A DNA stretch of 64,000 bases from Dyella silvae (lineage in GTDB: Bacteria; Pseudomonadota; Gammaproteobacteria; Xanthomonadales; Rhodanobacteraceae), in assembly GCF_026421305.1 (NCBI RefSeq), contig NZ_JAPJBQ010000002.1:682001-746000 (forward strand). The letters are read 5' to 3'. Below are positions 18,451 through 26,789 of this stretch, in pieces. Below the pieces are notes generated by a model, which made no database searches, was not told the DNA's origin, and worked only from the letters and a program-made list of their open reading frames with translations. A program made the position numbers and the translations under genes. The stretch's first letter is position 1, and each line of letters starts with the position of its first letter.

Positions 18451-19103
18451 TCAGCCACAAGCAGGTAGCAGTCGAACGGCGTTTTGCCATGAAGTGAACG
18501 GACGCTGACTCTGAGGCCTGCAGCCTCCAGCGGAGCACGCAATTCATCGATGCTTGGATAGTGCTGTGCACCCACCTGCATCCACCCGCTCAAGCGAAGA
18601 AAGAACTCCGACATCCGCGTAAAGGCATAGCGCCAACTCCGCTCACGCATGACGTTGCGCACGATCAGCAGGCCGCCAGGCGCCAGGTGGGCGACGGCGT
18701 TCTCCAGCATGGCGCGCTGACCGGTGGCGGGCAGGTAGTGCAGTACGTCGAGCAGGGCGACGTGGCCTTGCAGCGGCTGTCGGGCGAGGCCGTCGACGTG
18801 GCGCAAGGGCAGGGTCTGTTCCAGTCCGGCAAGGCGAAAGGCACGCAGGCCGGCTTCGATTTTGCGCGGGTCATTGTCGATGCCGAGATAGCCGGTGATG
18901 ACGCCTCGTGCGTGCAGGTATCGCCCCAGCAGGCCGATGCCGCAACCGATATCCAGCAATGGCATGGGACGCTCAGCGATCAACGCGGCCGTCGCGGCGT
19001 AAGCGGGGTCGGTGGCCAGCTTGCCTTTGACATAGCGGCGCTGGAACCAGTGATCGTACGAATCGGCAATGCGATAAAGCGCGGTGGCATCCATGTCTGG
19101 CAT
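18423..19103 (-). CDS. Class I SAM-dependent methyltransferase
   Basis: A Rossmann-fold methyltransferase of 226 aa. Motif I is LLDIGCGIGLLGRYL near residue 49, motif II about LGIDNDPRKIEAG, and a later VALLDVLHYLP. The acceptor is unknown; the sequence resembles lipid/polyketide-type methyltransferases such as those near DUF genes rather than RNA enzymes. I start at ATG 19103 (MPDMDATALY), with GGAG about 10 bases upstream. Its C-terminal residues RGVSEEK and the stop codon come from the dispersed repeat at 18413-18448. Confidence 0.85.
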   Translation of the reverse strand: MPDMDATALYRIADSYDHWFQRRYVKGKLATDPAYAATAALIAERPMPLLDIGCGIGLLGRYLHARGVITGYLGIDNDPRKIEAGLRAFRLAGLEQTLPLRHVDGLARQPLQGHVALLDVLHYLPATGQRAMLENAVAHLAPGGLLIVRNVMRERSWRYAFTRMSEFFLRLSGWMQVGAQHYPSIDELRAPLEAAGLRVSVRSLHGKTPFDCYLLVAEKRGVSEEK

Positions 19104-19261
19104 GTCAGCCGACTCCGTGACTGCATAACGTGAAGAGGAGTTTGCGCCTCTGCGCCCGCCGATGCACATTCCGCCATGGCCGCCCTTGCGTTGTGCCGGA
19201 CATGATGGTTCGCTTGGCGCCTTGCGTGCCGCATGGGGGCGGACACGATCAACCTGTGGAA

Positions 19262-20542
19262 ATGGCCATGTCGTTGTTCGCGCCGCTGAGAGAACTGACC
19301 ACCACCCAGCGCCACACGGTGCTGGCCAGCTTTCTCGGCTGGACTTTGGATGCGTTCGATTACTTCCTGCTCACCTTTGTGATTCTTGGCGTGGCCAAGG
19401 AGTTCCAGGTCGGCAAGGAGGAGGTGACTTACGGCTTGTTTCTGACCCTGGCGGCGCGACCGCTCGGTGCACTGCTGTTTGGACGGCTGGCTGACCGCTA
19501 TGGCCGGCGCCCGATTCTGATGCTCGACGTCGTTCTCTTCTCGCTATTTGAGCTGGCGACGGCGTTTTCCACGTCGCTCACCATGTTGCTGGTGCTGCGC
19601 TTCCTGTTTGGCATTGCGATGGGCGGCGAGTGGGGTATCGGTGCGTCGCTGGCGATGGAGTCGATACCGCCGAAGGCACGCGGCCTGGTGTCGGGACTGC
19701 TCCAGAGCGGCTATCCCTGCGGCTTCTTCCTGGGCGCGCTGGCGAACTGGTTGCTGGTGGACCACATCGGCTGGCGCGGGCTATTTGTGGTGGGTGCATT
19801 GCCGGCGTTGCTGGTGCTGTATATCCGCCGCACCGTGCCCGAGTCCGAGGTGTGGCAGGAAGGCCAAAAGGCCGGCAACAAGAAAGGGCTGCTCGAATCC
19901 ATGCGGGGGCGCTGGAAGCTGGCGATCTACCTGATGCTGCTCATGATGGCCTTCAACATGTTCAGCCATGGCTCGCAGGACCTGTACCACACCTTCGAAG
20001 AGGAGAGCCTGCATTTGCCGACCGGGTCGGGCACGGCGTTCATGCTGGTGGCCATGCTCAATCTTGGGGCGCTGGTGGGAGGTTTGTTCTTTGGTGCGTT
20101 GTCCGAACGTATAGGGCGTCGCCGCGCCATCATCGGCGCTGCACTGCTGGCGATCCCCGTCGTTCCGTTGTGGACTCACGGCGGCTCGCTGTGGGCCCTG
20201 GCATTGGGCGCCTTCCTGGTGCAGGTGATGGTGCAGGGCGCCTGGGGCGTGGTGCCCACCCATTTGAACGAACTGTCGCCGGACGAGGTGCGCGGCACCC
20301 TGCCAGGTTTTGCCTACCAGACCGGCAACCTGCTGGCCGCGGTGACCGCCAATGCCCAGCTGTGGATCGCCAAATGGCATGGCGGTGACCTGGCCTTCGC
20401 CATGTCGGCCTGGATCATCGGCGTCGCCCTGCTGCTAGCCGTGCTGGCCTGGCTTGGGCCGGAGGCGCACGGGGTGCGCTTTGGCAAGGCCCGGCCCGGC
20501 ACGGGCAGCCAGCCGGAGGGGCTGCTAGAATCCCGGGTTTGA
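19262..20542 (+). CDS. MFS transporter, sialate/lactate:H+ symporter (SHS) type
   Basis: A 12-helix permease of 426 aa. The loop-2 signature GRLADRYGRRP and the helix-1 GWTLDAFDYFLLTFV are typical of MFS carboxylate symporters. SHGSQDLYHTF in the middle is a near match to the SHGSQDLYPT block of the SHS family, which includes Jen1 and NanT-like carriers. A monocarboxylate such as lactate or pyruvate, or sialic acid, is therefore a likely substrate. The start at ATG 19262 (MAMSLF) has only a weak ribosome site; ATG 19268 is equally possible. Confidence 0.85.
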   Translation: MAMSLFAPLRELTTTQRHTVLASFLGWTLDAFDYFLLTFVILGVAKEFQVGKEEVTYGLFLTLAARPLGALLFGRLADRYGRRPILMLDVVLFSLFELATAFSTSLTMLLVLRFLFGIAMGGEWGIGASLAMESIPPKARGLVSGLLQSGYPCGFFLGALANWLLVDHIGWRGLFVVGALPALLVLYIRRTVPESEVWQEGQKAGNKKGLLESMRGRWKLAIYLMLLMMAFNMFSHGSQDLYHTFEEESLHLPTGSGTAFMLVAMLNLGALVGGLFFGALSERIGRRRAIIGAALLAIPVVPLWTHGGSLWALALGAFLVQVMVQGAWGVVPTHLNELSPDEVRGTLPGFAYQTGNLLAAVTANAQLWIAKWHGGDLAFAMSAWIIGVALLLAVLAWLGPEAHGVRFGKARPGTGSQPEGLLESRV

Positions 20543-20560
20543 TCCATCACGAGACATGCA

Positions 20561-21046
20561 ATGAAGGCTGGCAAGGACAAGGTCATCTCGCTCCACTACA
20601 CGCTGACGGTGGACGGGGAGAAGGTCGAGAGCTCCCTCGATCGCAACGAACCGCTGTGGGTGCTGCTTGGCCATGGCCAGCTGATCCCCGGTCTGGAGAA
20701 GGCGCTGGAAGGCCGCGAGGCCGGCGAGCAGCTGCAGGCGCACATCGCTCCGGCTGAAGGCTACGGCGAGCGTCAGGAAGGTATGACGCAGCGCGTGCCG
20801 AAGAAGTACTTCCAGCAGGCAGCCAAGCTCAAGCCGGGCATGACCACGGTGTTGGCGCTGAAGGAAGGCGGCCACCGCGTGGTGGTGGTGCAGAAGGTGG
20901 GCATGAGCACGGTCGACGTGGATCTGAACCATCCGATGGCTGGCAAGACGCTGAGTTTCGACGTGACGCTCAATGAAGTGCGTGACGGTACTGAAGAAGA
21001 AATCGCTCATGGCCACGCGCATCCGCCGGGTGCCGAGGCGCACTGA
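20561..21046 (+). CDS. slyD: FKBP-type peptidyl-prolyl cis-trans isomerase, SlyD-like
   Basis: A 161-aa two-domain SlyD-type prolyl isomerase and chaperone. Residues 1-70 plus 125-150 form the FKBP part (ISLHYTLTVDGEKVESS and LIPGLEKALEGREAGE). The insert-in-flap chaperone domain covers about residues 73-125 (EGYGERQEGMTQRVPKKYF). The tail HGHAHPPGAEAH is His-rich but shorter than the nickel-binding tail of E. coli SlyD. It starts 18 bases after the MFS stop. An intrinsic terminator follows at 21085. Confidence 0.9.
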   Translation: MKAGKDKVISLHYTLTVDGEKVESSLDRNEPLWVLLGHGQLIPGLEKALEGREAGEQLQAHIAPAEGYGERQEGMTQRVPKKYFQQAAKLKPGMTTVLALKEGGHRVVVVQKVGMSTVDVDLNHPMAGKTLSFDVTLNEVRDGTEEEIAHGHAHPPGAEAH

Positions 21047-21084
21047 TAGCGTTGGTTTTCCCTCTCTATGGGAGGGAACTCCGC

Positions 21085-21113
21085 AAAGCCGCTCCGATTG
21101 GGGCGGCTTTTTT
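21085..21113 (+). terminator. Intrinsic terminator after the SlyD-like gene
   Basis: AAAGCCGCTCC (21085-21095), loop GATT, GGGGCGGCTTT (21100-21110): an 11-bp stem with one T-G wobble, followed by a T-run to 21113. Confidence 0.85.
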
Positions 21114-21228
21114 GTTGGTGGTTGGTTGAGGTTGATGTTCGCGGAGCTTTTGCTCGTCGTTCCGGTGCAGGCCGGGCATGCGCGAAGCGCGCAGAACGCC
21201 CATTGGGTGCTCGCGACACCGTTGAACC

Positions 21229-22107
21229 CCCTCACCGTCATCCCTGCGAAGGCAGGACAAGCGCGAAGCGCGCAGAACGCCCGCAGGGCGGCCCCGAAGG
21301 GGCGAGCGTAGCGAGTCATCCAGTGACTTTGCTCTTCTGCGGTGATGTAGCGCTTCTGCGACCGGGCTCGCCTGCCGCGGGCTTCCGACCTCCTGCCGGA
21401 GGCCGGGTCACTTTTCTTTGCTTGCCCAAAGAAAAGTAACCAAAAGAAACGGCACCCCGGATGAGGCGCCTTCCGGGCTTCGCCCTTCAGGTTCGCGTGC
21501 GGGTTCCGGGCTTTTCGACGGGGCATCCTGCCCCGACGAAAAGTGGCTGGCATCCATGCCAGCCACCCCTGCGGGGCCTGATCTCCACCCGCCCGCCGCC
21601 TCATACGGGGACCCGGTAGATCAAAAGCCAAAGCCAAAGCCAAAGCCAAAGCCAAAGCCAAAGCCAAAGCCAAAGCCAAAGCCAAAGCGAGAGCGAGAGC
21701 GAGGCTCCGCTTTAAGTCCTCATGGCTACGGCGCGTTGCGAAGCGCTTGGAAGTACCCGCTGTGTAGCGGCGGAGGTTGCCAAGCAACAACGCACATCGA
21801 GCGTTCGAGCTTATCCCTGCGCAATGCTGCCAGCTCTTAAGGCCATTTTCTTTGGGTTACTTTTCTTTGACTCCGGGCATCCTGCCCTCCGCCCTTCGGG
21901 CCGGCTTCGCCGTTCGCACGCGCTCCTGCGCGTGCGTGGGCCAGCAAAAGAAAAGTGACTCGGCCTCCGGCAGGAGGTCGAAACGCCCGCCGCGTAGGCG
22001 GCACCCTGGCGGGAACGCCATGTTCAGAGCCAAGAGCAAAGTCGCTGGATGACCAGCCTGCGACTGTTGTGAAGCGCCTCCCGCCTTCGCGGGGATGACG
22101 GTGAGGG
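21229..22107. repeat. ~880-bp nested-palindromic non-coding element, copy 1
   Basis: No credible gene lies between 21114 and 22313. The stretch is a set of nested inverted repeats. The outermost pair is 21229-21253 with 22083-22107. The next is 21316-21337 with 22030-22051 (GTCATCCAGTGACTTTGCTC type). The inner pair is about 63 bp: 21387-21449 with 21847-21868 plus 21938-21979, where the right arm is split by a 69-base GC-rich insertion. The core holds the AAAGCC microsatellite. A second copy at 48888-49680 is nearly identical over 21358-21617 versus 48938-49195. Confidence 0.8.
21624..21683 (+). repeat. Hexanucleotide microsatellite (AAAGCC)x10
   Basis: Ten perfect AAAGCC units, then AAAGCG and two AGAGCG variants. 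The sister element at 48888-49680 lacks the array at the equivalent place (about 49205). In one frame it would encode Lys-Pro repeats, but no plausible gene surrounds it. Confidence 0.95.
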
Positions 22108-22132
22108 AAACCGACATTGTCGCGAGCACCCG

Positions 22133-22172
22133 CCCCTCACCCCAGCCCTCTCCCCGGAGGGGAGAGGGAGCA
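22133..22172. repeat. CCCTCTCCCC-type palindromic repeat, copy 1
   Basis: CCCTCTCCCC, short loop GGA, GGGGAGAGGG with the flanking CCCTCACCCCAGC of this very common intergenic repeat. Other copies in the window: 48811, 59366 and 63720. Confidence 0.8.
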
Positions 22173-22249
22173 GAACTAACGGGTTCCGCGCACGCCGAGC
22201 GTCGCTCAACCCCAATGCATCGAAGCGGCAATCAAAGCGAATCCGATCG

Positions 22250-22286
22250 TCCACCACAAACAACAACGGCGCCCATCGGGGCGCCG
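22250..22286 (-). terminator. Intrinsic terminator for ohr (minus strand)
   Basis: On the minus strand CGGCGCCC, loop CGAT, GGGCGCCG (plus coordinates 22286-22267) is followed by TTGTTGTTTG. The stem is a perfect 8 bp. It lies 28 bases past the ohr stop codon. Confidence 0.8.
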
Positions 22287-22313
22287 CCATTGCTTTCATC
22301 AAGCGAAATCCGC

Positions 22314-22742
22314 TTACACCAGCGTGATTTCCACATCCACATTGCCACGCGTGGCATGCGAGTACGGGCAGATATCGCGATGTGCGGTGTCGACCAGCTC
22401 CTGCGCCACGGCGCGATCGATGCCCGGCAGGCTCACGTCCAGCTTCACCGCGATGCCAAAGCCGGTCGGTTCGCGCGGGCCAATGCCAACGTGCGCAGTC
22501 ACCGAGGCGCTCTTGAGAGCGACGTTCTGCTGACGAGCGACGAAGCGCACCGCACCTTCGAAACAGGCGGCATAACCGGCGGCAAACAGCTGCTCCGGAT
22601 TGCTGCCGGCGCCACCCGGGCCACCCAGGCCCTTGGGCACAACCAACTGCAGATCAAGCACGCCGTCGTCGCTCTTGGCGTGACCTTCGCGGCCGCCGGT
22701 GACGGTGGCATTGGCGGTATAGAGAATCTTGCTGATGTTCAT
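22314..22742 (-). CDS. ohr: Organic hydroperoxide resistance protein Ohr
   Basis: A thiol peroxidase that reduces organic and fatty-acid hydroperoxides using lipoyl-protein electrons. The 142 aa carry peroxidatic Cys60 in YAACFEGA and resolving Cys125 in CPYSHATRGN, plus the GG(P)GGAGSNPEQLF block with conserved Glu50. Ohr starts three bases after the ohrR stop, so ohrR-ohr is an operon. It is cytosolic. Confidence 0.96.
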   Translation of the reverse strand: MNISKILYTANATVTGGREGHAKSDDGVLDLQLVVPKGLGGPGGAGSNPEQLFAAGYAACFEGAVRFVARQQNVALKSASVTAHVGIGPREPTGFGIAVKLDVSLPGIDRAVAQELVDTAHRDICPYSHATRGNVDVEITLV

Positions 22743-22745
22743 GGA

Positions 22746-23198
22746 TCAATCCTCGGTGGGGGAGAGTTGCCGGGTGAGTTGCTTCAGTTCATCGCGCAGC
22801 GTTCGCATCTGATCAGGTGCCAGTTGCAGGCGCTGCGCCATGCATTTCGGTACATCTTCAGCCTGGTCACGCAGGGCCAGACCCGCTTCGGTGAGGCGGA
22901 TGTCCACCTCGCGCTCGTCTTCCTGGCGGCGTTGGCGGCTGATCAGACCAGCGGCCTGTAGTCGCTTCAGCAGGGGCGTGAGCGTTCCCGAATCCAGCTG
23001 CAGCCGTTGGCCCAGCTCGCGGACGGTGAGGCCGTCCTGCTCCCATAGCACCAGCATCACCAGGTATTGCGGGTAGGTCAGCCCCAGTGGGTCGAGCAGC
23101 GGCCGGTAGATGCCGGTGACGGACCGCGAGGCGGCATACAACGCAAAACAAAGTTGCTGGTCCAGCAGCAGGTGGTCGGGGGTGGGCTTCCGTTTCAT
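22746..23198 (-). CDS. ohrR: Organic hydroperoxide-sensing MarR-type repressor OhrR
   Basis: A winged-helix MarR regulator (150 aa from ATG 23198, MKRKPTPDHL). The peroxide-sensing Cys17 is in LDQQLCFALY, and a second Cys119 (VPKCMAQ) fits the 2-Cys Xanthomonas-type OhrR that forms an intersubunit disulfide. The wing helix region is VRELGQRLQLDSGTLTPLLK. Tyr residues that hold the sensing Cys are in YPQYLVMLV. AGGAT precedes the start. An ATTGT-N2-ACAAT operator lies 27 bases upstream. Confidence 0.95.
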   Translation of the reverse strand: MKRKPTPDHLLLDQQLCFALYAASRSVTGIYRPLLDPLGLTYPQYLVMLVLWEQDGLTVRELGQRLQLDSGTLTPLLKRLQAAGLISRQRRQEDEREVDIRLTEAGLALRDQAEDVPKCMAQRLQLAPDQMRTLRDELKQLTRQLSPTED

Positions 23199-23224
23199 GG
23201 AGCAAATCCTAAGTGCAAAATTAG

Positions 23225-23236
23225 ATTGTGTACAAT
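23225..23236. promoter_or_regulatory. OhrR operator
   Basis: ATTGT-GT-ACAAT, a palindrome within GATTGTGTACAATTC, closely resembles known OhrR boxes (TTGTACAATT type). It sits 27 bases upstream of the ohrR ATG in otherwise AT-rich promoter DNA, so autorepression of ohrR-ohr is likely. The following stretch to 23400 shows no gene. Confidence 0.75.
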
Positions 23237-23400
23237 TCAATTTTTCGATCGAAGCGATAGGCGGAGCCTAAGGGCGAGGGTGGCGGTGGCTGCCGGATCC
23301 GTCGGTCGCCTGGGAAAGAGCCAGAGGCTGCGCCCGGCCTGGTGAAACGACGGTCTAAAGGGTGCGGAAACCCTTCATGGCTTGGGGGCAAAAACGCGGG

Positions 23401-23976
23401 TCAGTCGAGCAAACGCTTGCCGAAGGCGAAGTGATCGCGCCAGTAGGGGCCGTCGATGTCGTCCAGCCGCACGGTGCCGCCGCTGTTGGGGGCATGTACG
23501 AAGCGGCCCTTGCCTACGTAGACACCCACGTGGCTGATGCCGCTGTTTCCACCGAAAAACACCAGGTCGCCGCTGACCAGGTCGCTCATCTGGCGCACCT
23601 GTGGGCCATTCAATTGGGACATCTCGCGGGAGCTGTGCGGCAGCATGAGGCCGGCGGCGTTGCGGTAGATGTAATCGACCAGACCGCTGCAATCGAAGCC
23701 GCCATCAGGGGTATTGCCTCCCCAGCGATACGGTGTGCCGACGAGCGCGATGGCGCGAAACAGCACATCGTTCGCCGTGCCCGTGGCGCCTGATGGCGCC
23801 CGTGCCGGCAGGTTGGCCAGGGAAGAGCGGGAGTCCTTGTAGGTAGCCTCAGGCCGGCGCGTGTTGCTGGCACAGGCAGCCAACAGCAGGATCGCCGCTC
23901 CCAGTAACGCGCCACGCGCCACGCGCCAGGCCGCGGCCGAGCGCAAGGATGGTTCGGCGGGGTCCAGGTACATCAC
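23401..23976 (-). CDS. NlpC/P60 family lipoprotein peptidase
   Basis: A 191-aa cell-wall hydrolase. The N-terminus has a lipobox-type LLLAAC after a hydrophobic stretch (cleavage near Cys35), predicting an outer-membrane lipoprotein. The NlpC/P60 domain covers residues about 72-190: catalytic Cys in DCSGLVDYIY, catalytic His in SHVGVYVG, third polar residue in FVHAPN. Relatives are D,L-endopeptidases (MepS/Spr type) that cleave peptide crosslinks during growth. GAGGGG precedes the double ATG. Confidence 0.9.
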   Translation of the reverse strand: MMYLDPAEPSLRSAAAWRVARGALLGAAILLLAACASNTRRPEATYKDSRSSLANLPARAPSGATGTANDVLFRAIALVGTPYRWGGNTPDGGFDCSGLVDYIYRNAAGLMLPHSSREMSQLNGPQVRQMSDLVSGDLVFFGGNSGISHVGVYVGKGRFVHAPNSGGTVRLDDIDGPYWRDHFAFGKRLLD

Positions 23977-24067
23977 GCTTCCCCTCGGGCATGAGACGGC
24001 GCCGAGGGTATCAAATCAATAACTTGGAGGGAAGTTTTAAGTGATTACTCGAGCCGGGCTCAGCCAC

Positions 24068-25417
24068 TCATGAGCTCGGCTTTTCCACCGTGATATTGCG
24101 TTCGCTTACCTTGCGGCCTTCCCGGTCATGTGCCGTGATCTTGAACTCGCCGGGCCAGAGATAGATCGAGTTGATGTTGTTGTCGGCGGTGAACACATAG
24201 CGGTCGACCGGGATGGCATCGTCGCTCTCGTTGGCATAGCGTGCTTCGATCACGCAGGGCAGCTGACGCTGGCACATCTCGCTTGAGATCACACGGGTCT
24301 GGCGGGTGTCGTCCAGGCTTAGCCAGTGAGGCCGGCGCTGATGGCCGGAGGGCGGCAAGATGACATCGACATCGTGGCGCACCGGGTCGGATGCCCACAC
24401 GCTGCCGTTCTGGCGGCTGATCAGCACCGACGGCCGCTCCACCGGGAACAGCGCTGAGAGCTGGTTGTAGAGATCCTTCTTGGGCATCGGCCCGATGTCG
24501 CGCCAACGCGTCTGGTCGATGGAGAGCGGATCGAACCCGGAGAGTTGCTTGAGCTGCATGGCCATCGGCTTGATGGTGCCGCCCAGGTTGCCCGGCGCCT
24601 TGTCGATGTGGGCATATCCCGCGTGTACGAACAGCTTCGCCTTCGGGTCCTTGGCGAATACCTGCTCATAGAGCAGGCGGGCCTGGCCCGCTTCGCGATC
24701 GGCAAGCACGTCGGCTTCCGATTCATACGCCACGACCTTGAAGCCAAGCCGGATCGCCTCGCGAATGATCTGCCCATACAGCGGCTCATGCAGGTACTCG
24801 CTGCCACTGGTGGCCACGGGGTAGCCGCGGCGCATCAGTTCTTTGTCGTTGTTGCCCAGGGCCTCGGCCGCAAAGTAGGTGAAGCCCTCGGCGCGCAACT
24901 TGGGCAACAGCGCAAGCGTCAATTCGCGGGTGTGTGCATCGTGATGCGCCTCGTTGATCATCACGATGTGCCGGTCGGTGGCGAGCTTGGCAATTTCGGT
25001 TGCCGCATCGGCGATTTGCCAGTCGGCGGGCGCGGGCAATGGCACCGGCGTCTGCACGCGGTTGTCGAATGGAAAGTCGTTGATGGCTTCGTCGTAAAGC
25101 CCAAGCTCGTCATCGACGGTGGACAACAACTGCTGGTCGATCAACCGATCGTCCCTGGTTAACTGCGGCATGACGTCACGCAGATAGAGGTAACGCTTCA
25201 GGTCGTTCTTGATATGCGCCGTTTCGCTAAACAGATCGCGCGAGACCTGCATGGCCGAGGATGCCGTAGCTGGCCGCTCCGGCGGCGGCGGTTGCTGCTG
25301 CTGTTGCTGCTGGTTCCCGGCGAAAGCCGGGGAGGTAAAGACCATCGCTGCTGCAGCCGCGGCAGCGAAACGCCACGCGTACACCATCCTGCCGGACTTC
25401 AGTTCTGACGTATCCAT
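24068..25417 (-). CDS. Secreted protein with ChaN/Tiki-like domain, function unknown
   Basis: 449 aa with a signal peptide (residues about 11-33, ending AFAG), then a Gln7-Pro4 tract and a large domain. The segment MINEAHHDAHTRELTLALL near residue 150, followed by FTYFAAEALG, and a later LFVHAGYAH, resembles the E-x-H signatures of the ChaN/TIKI/erythromycin-esterase-like superfamily. Clear catalytic assignment is not possible. The C-terminal ~90 residues look like a beta-rich domain. AGGA lies about 9 bases before the start. There is no operon partner on either side. Confidence 0.7.
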   Translation of the reverse strand: MDTSELKSGRMVYAWRFAAAAAAAMVFTSPAFAGNQQQQQQQPPPPERPATASSAMQVSRDLFSETAHIKNDLKRYLYLRDVMPQLTRDDRLIDQQLLSTVDDELGLYDEAINDFPFDNRVQTPVPLPAPADWQIADAATEIAKLATDRHIVMINEAHHDAHTRELTLALLPKLRAEGFTYFAAEALGNNDKELMRRGYPVATSGSEYLHEPLYGQIIREAIRLGFKVVAYESEADVLADREAGQARLLYEQVFAKDPKAKLFVHAGYAHIDKAPGNLGGTIKPMAMQLKQLSGFDPLSIDQTRWRDIGPMPKKDLYNQLSALFPVERPSVLISRQNGSVWASDPVRHDVDVILPPSGHQRRPHWLSLDDTRQTRVISSEMCQRQLPCVIEARYANESDDAIPVDRYVFTADNNINSIYLWPGEFKITAHDREGRKVSERNITVEKPSS

Positions 25418-25470
25418 CGCACAGATCCTGTGGGGTTAGGGCCGGGCCATTGCGACGCTACAATAACCGG

Positions 25471-26730
25471 ATGGATGCTTCACGCAGCGATGTGTTGATT
25501 CTTGGCGGCGGCGTTATCGGCCTGGCCTGCGCGTACTACCTGCTGAAGTCCGGGGCTACCGTGCGAATTTTGGAGCAGGGTACCCCGGGCTGCGGCAGTT
25601 CGCACGGGAATTGTGGAACGATCACCCCCAGTCATGCCGCTCCCCTGGCGATGCCCGGCATGCTCGGCGTGGCGTTGCGCTCGATGCTGCGAGCCGATGC
25701 GCCGCTCTACCTCAATCCCCGTTTCGACGGCCCACGCCTGCGCTGGCTGCTTGGCTTCGCCCGGCACTGCAACTGGCGCGATTTTGAGCACGCGGCACAT
25801 GCTCGCTCGGCCATCCTGCAACGATCGCGAGCCTTACTGGCGACACTGGTGCGTGATGAGCAGTTCGACTGTGAGTTTGGTCAGGAAGGCGAGCTGTATG
25901 TCTATCGCACCGGTAAGGCGCTGAAGGCCGATGAAGTGCATCACGCTCAGGTACTCGATCGCCTTGGCGTGGTCGTGGAGCGGCTGCGCGGCGATGAAGT
26001 GGAAGCCCGCGAACCCGCATTGAAGCCGGGCGTGGCGGGCGGCCTGTTTCATCCGGGCGATGCACGGCTCCGGCCAGATCGCTACGCCGCCGAGCTGGCG
26101 CGTCGCGTGACGGAGCTCGGCGGCACCATCGAGACTGGCGCGCGCATCGAAGGCTTCGGCACGCAGAGCGGCCGCATCGATCACGTGCGCACGACGCGTG
26201 GTGAATTTCATGCCGATCGTGTGGTGATGGCGCTGGGCGCATGGTCACCCTTGACCGCCTCACTGCTGGATCTGCGCCTGCCCATGCAACCGGGCAAGGG
26301 ATACTCCCTGACCTATACACGTCCGTCGCTGGTGCCGCGTCATGCGTTGGTATTGCGCGAGGCCGCCGTGTGCGTCACCACCTGGGAAAGCGGTTTTCGT
26401 CTGGGCAGCACCATGGAATTCTCCGGGTACGCGGAAGGACTCAACCGCACCCGCCTTGACGCGCTGCGCCGCGGGGCGGCCGAAGGCTTACACGTACCTG
26501 AAGGACCGCAACTGCTGGAGGAATGGTGGGGCTGGCGTCCGATGAGCGTGGATGAAGTGCCGATCATCGGTCCGAGTACGCGTTGGTCCAATCTGATGCT
26601 GGCCACTGCGCATGGCATGCTGGGCGTCAGCATGTCGGCAGCGACCGGTGAGCTGGTGGCCTCCCTTATGAATGGCCAGACGCCGGCGATCGATCCCACG
26701 CCCTACGCGCCGGCACGCTTTGGCGTGTGA
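25471..26730 (+). CDS. FAD-dependent D-amino-acid dehydrogenase-like oxidoreductase (DadA family)
   Basis: A DAO-fold flavoprotein of 419 aa. The FAD-binding dinucleotide motif VLILGGGVIGLACAYYL is at the N-terminus, with GSSHGNCGTITPSHA typical of DadA/D-hydroxyproline dehydrogenases, and GHG-like AHGMLGVSMSAATGEL at the C-terminal FAD site. It probably oxidises a D-amino acid or D-hydroxyproline to the imino acid. The neighbours (gor) do not fix the substrate. I prefer ATG 25471 over a TTG 21 bases upstream. Confidence 0.88.
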   Translation: MDASRSDVLILGGGVIGLACAYYLLKSGATVRILEQGTPGCGSSHGNCGTITPSHAAPLAMPGMLGVALRSMLRADAPLYLNPRFDGPRLRWLLGFARHCNWRDFEHAAHARSAILQRSRALLATLVRDEQFDCEFGQEGELYVYRTGKALKADEVHHAQVLDRLGVVVERLRGDEVEAREPALKPGVAGGLFHPGDARLRPDRYAAELARRVTELGGTIETGARIEGFGTQSGRIDHVRTTRGEFHADRVVMALGAWSPLTASLLDLRLPMQPGKGYSLTYTRPSLVPRHALVLREAAVCVTTWESGFRLGSTMEFSGYAEGLNRTRLDALRRGAAEGLHVPEGPQLLEEWWGWRPMSVDEVPIIGPSTRWSNLMLATAHGMLGVSMSAATGELVASLMNGQTPAIDPTPYAPARFGV

Positions 26731-26789
26731 CTTATACGCAACCTGCTCATCACCTCATTTAGGGTGAGGAGCAGGGACAGGAGAAGTGC

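Noticed and set aside
21624-21683. CRISPR-like tandem array
   Set aside because: Six-base units without spacers; a microsatellite, with no cas genes in the window.
20525-21790. 421-codon minus-strand open frame with a Leu-Ala repeat
   Set aside because: It spans the slyD-like gene antisense and the AAAGCC microsatellite; the repeat creates a spurious Ala-Leu run.
21418-21840. Possible protein with Lys-Pro repeats
   Set aside because: The repeat is the AAAGCC hexamer inside a non-coding palindromic element; flanking sequence is shared with copy 2, where the frame is not kept.
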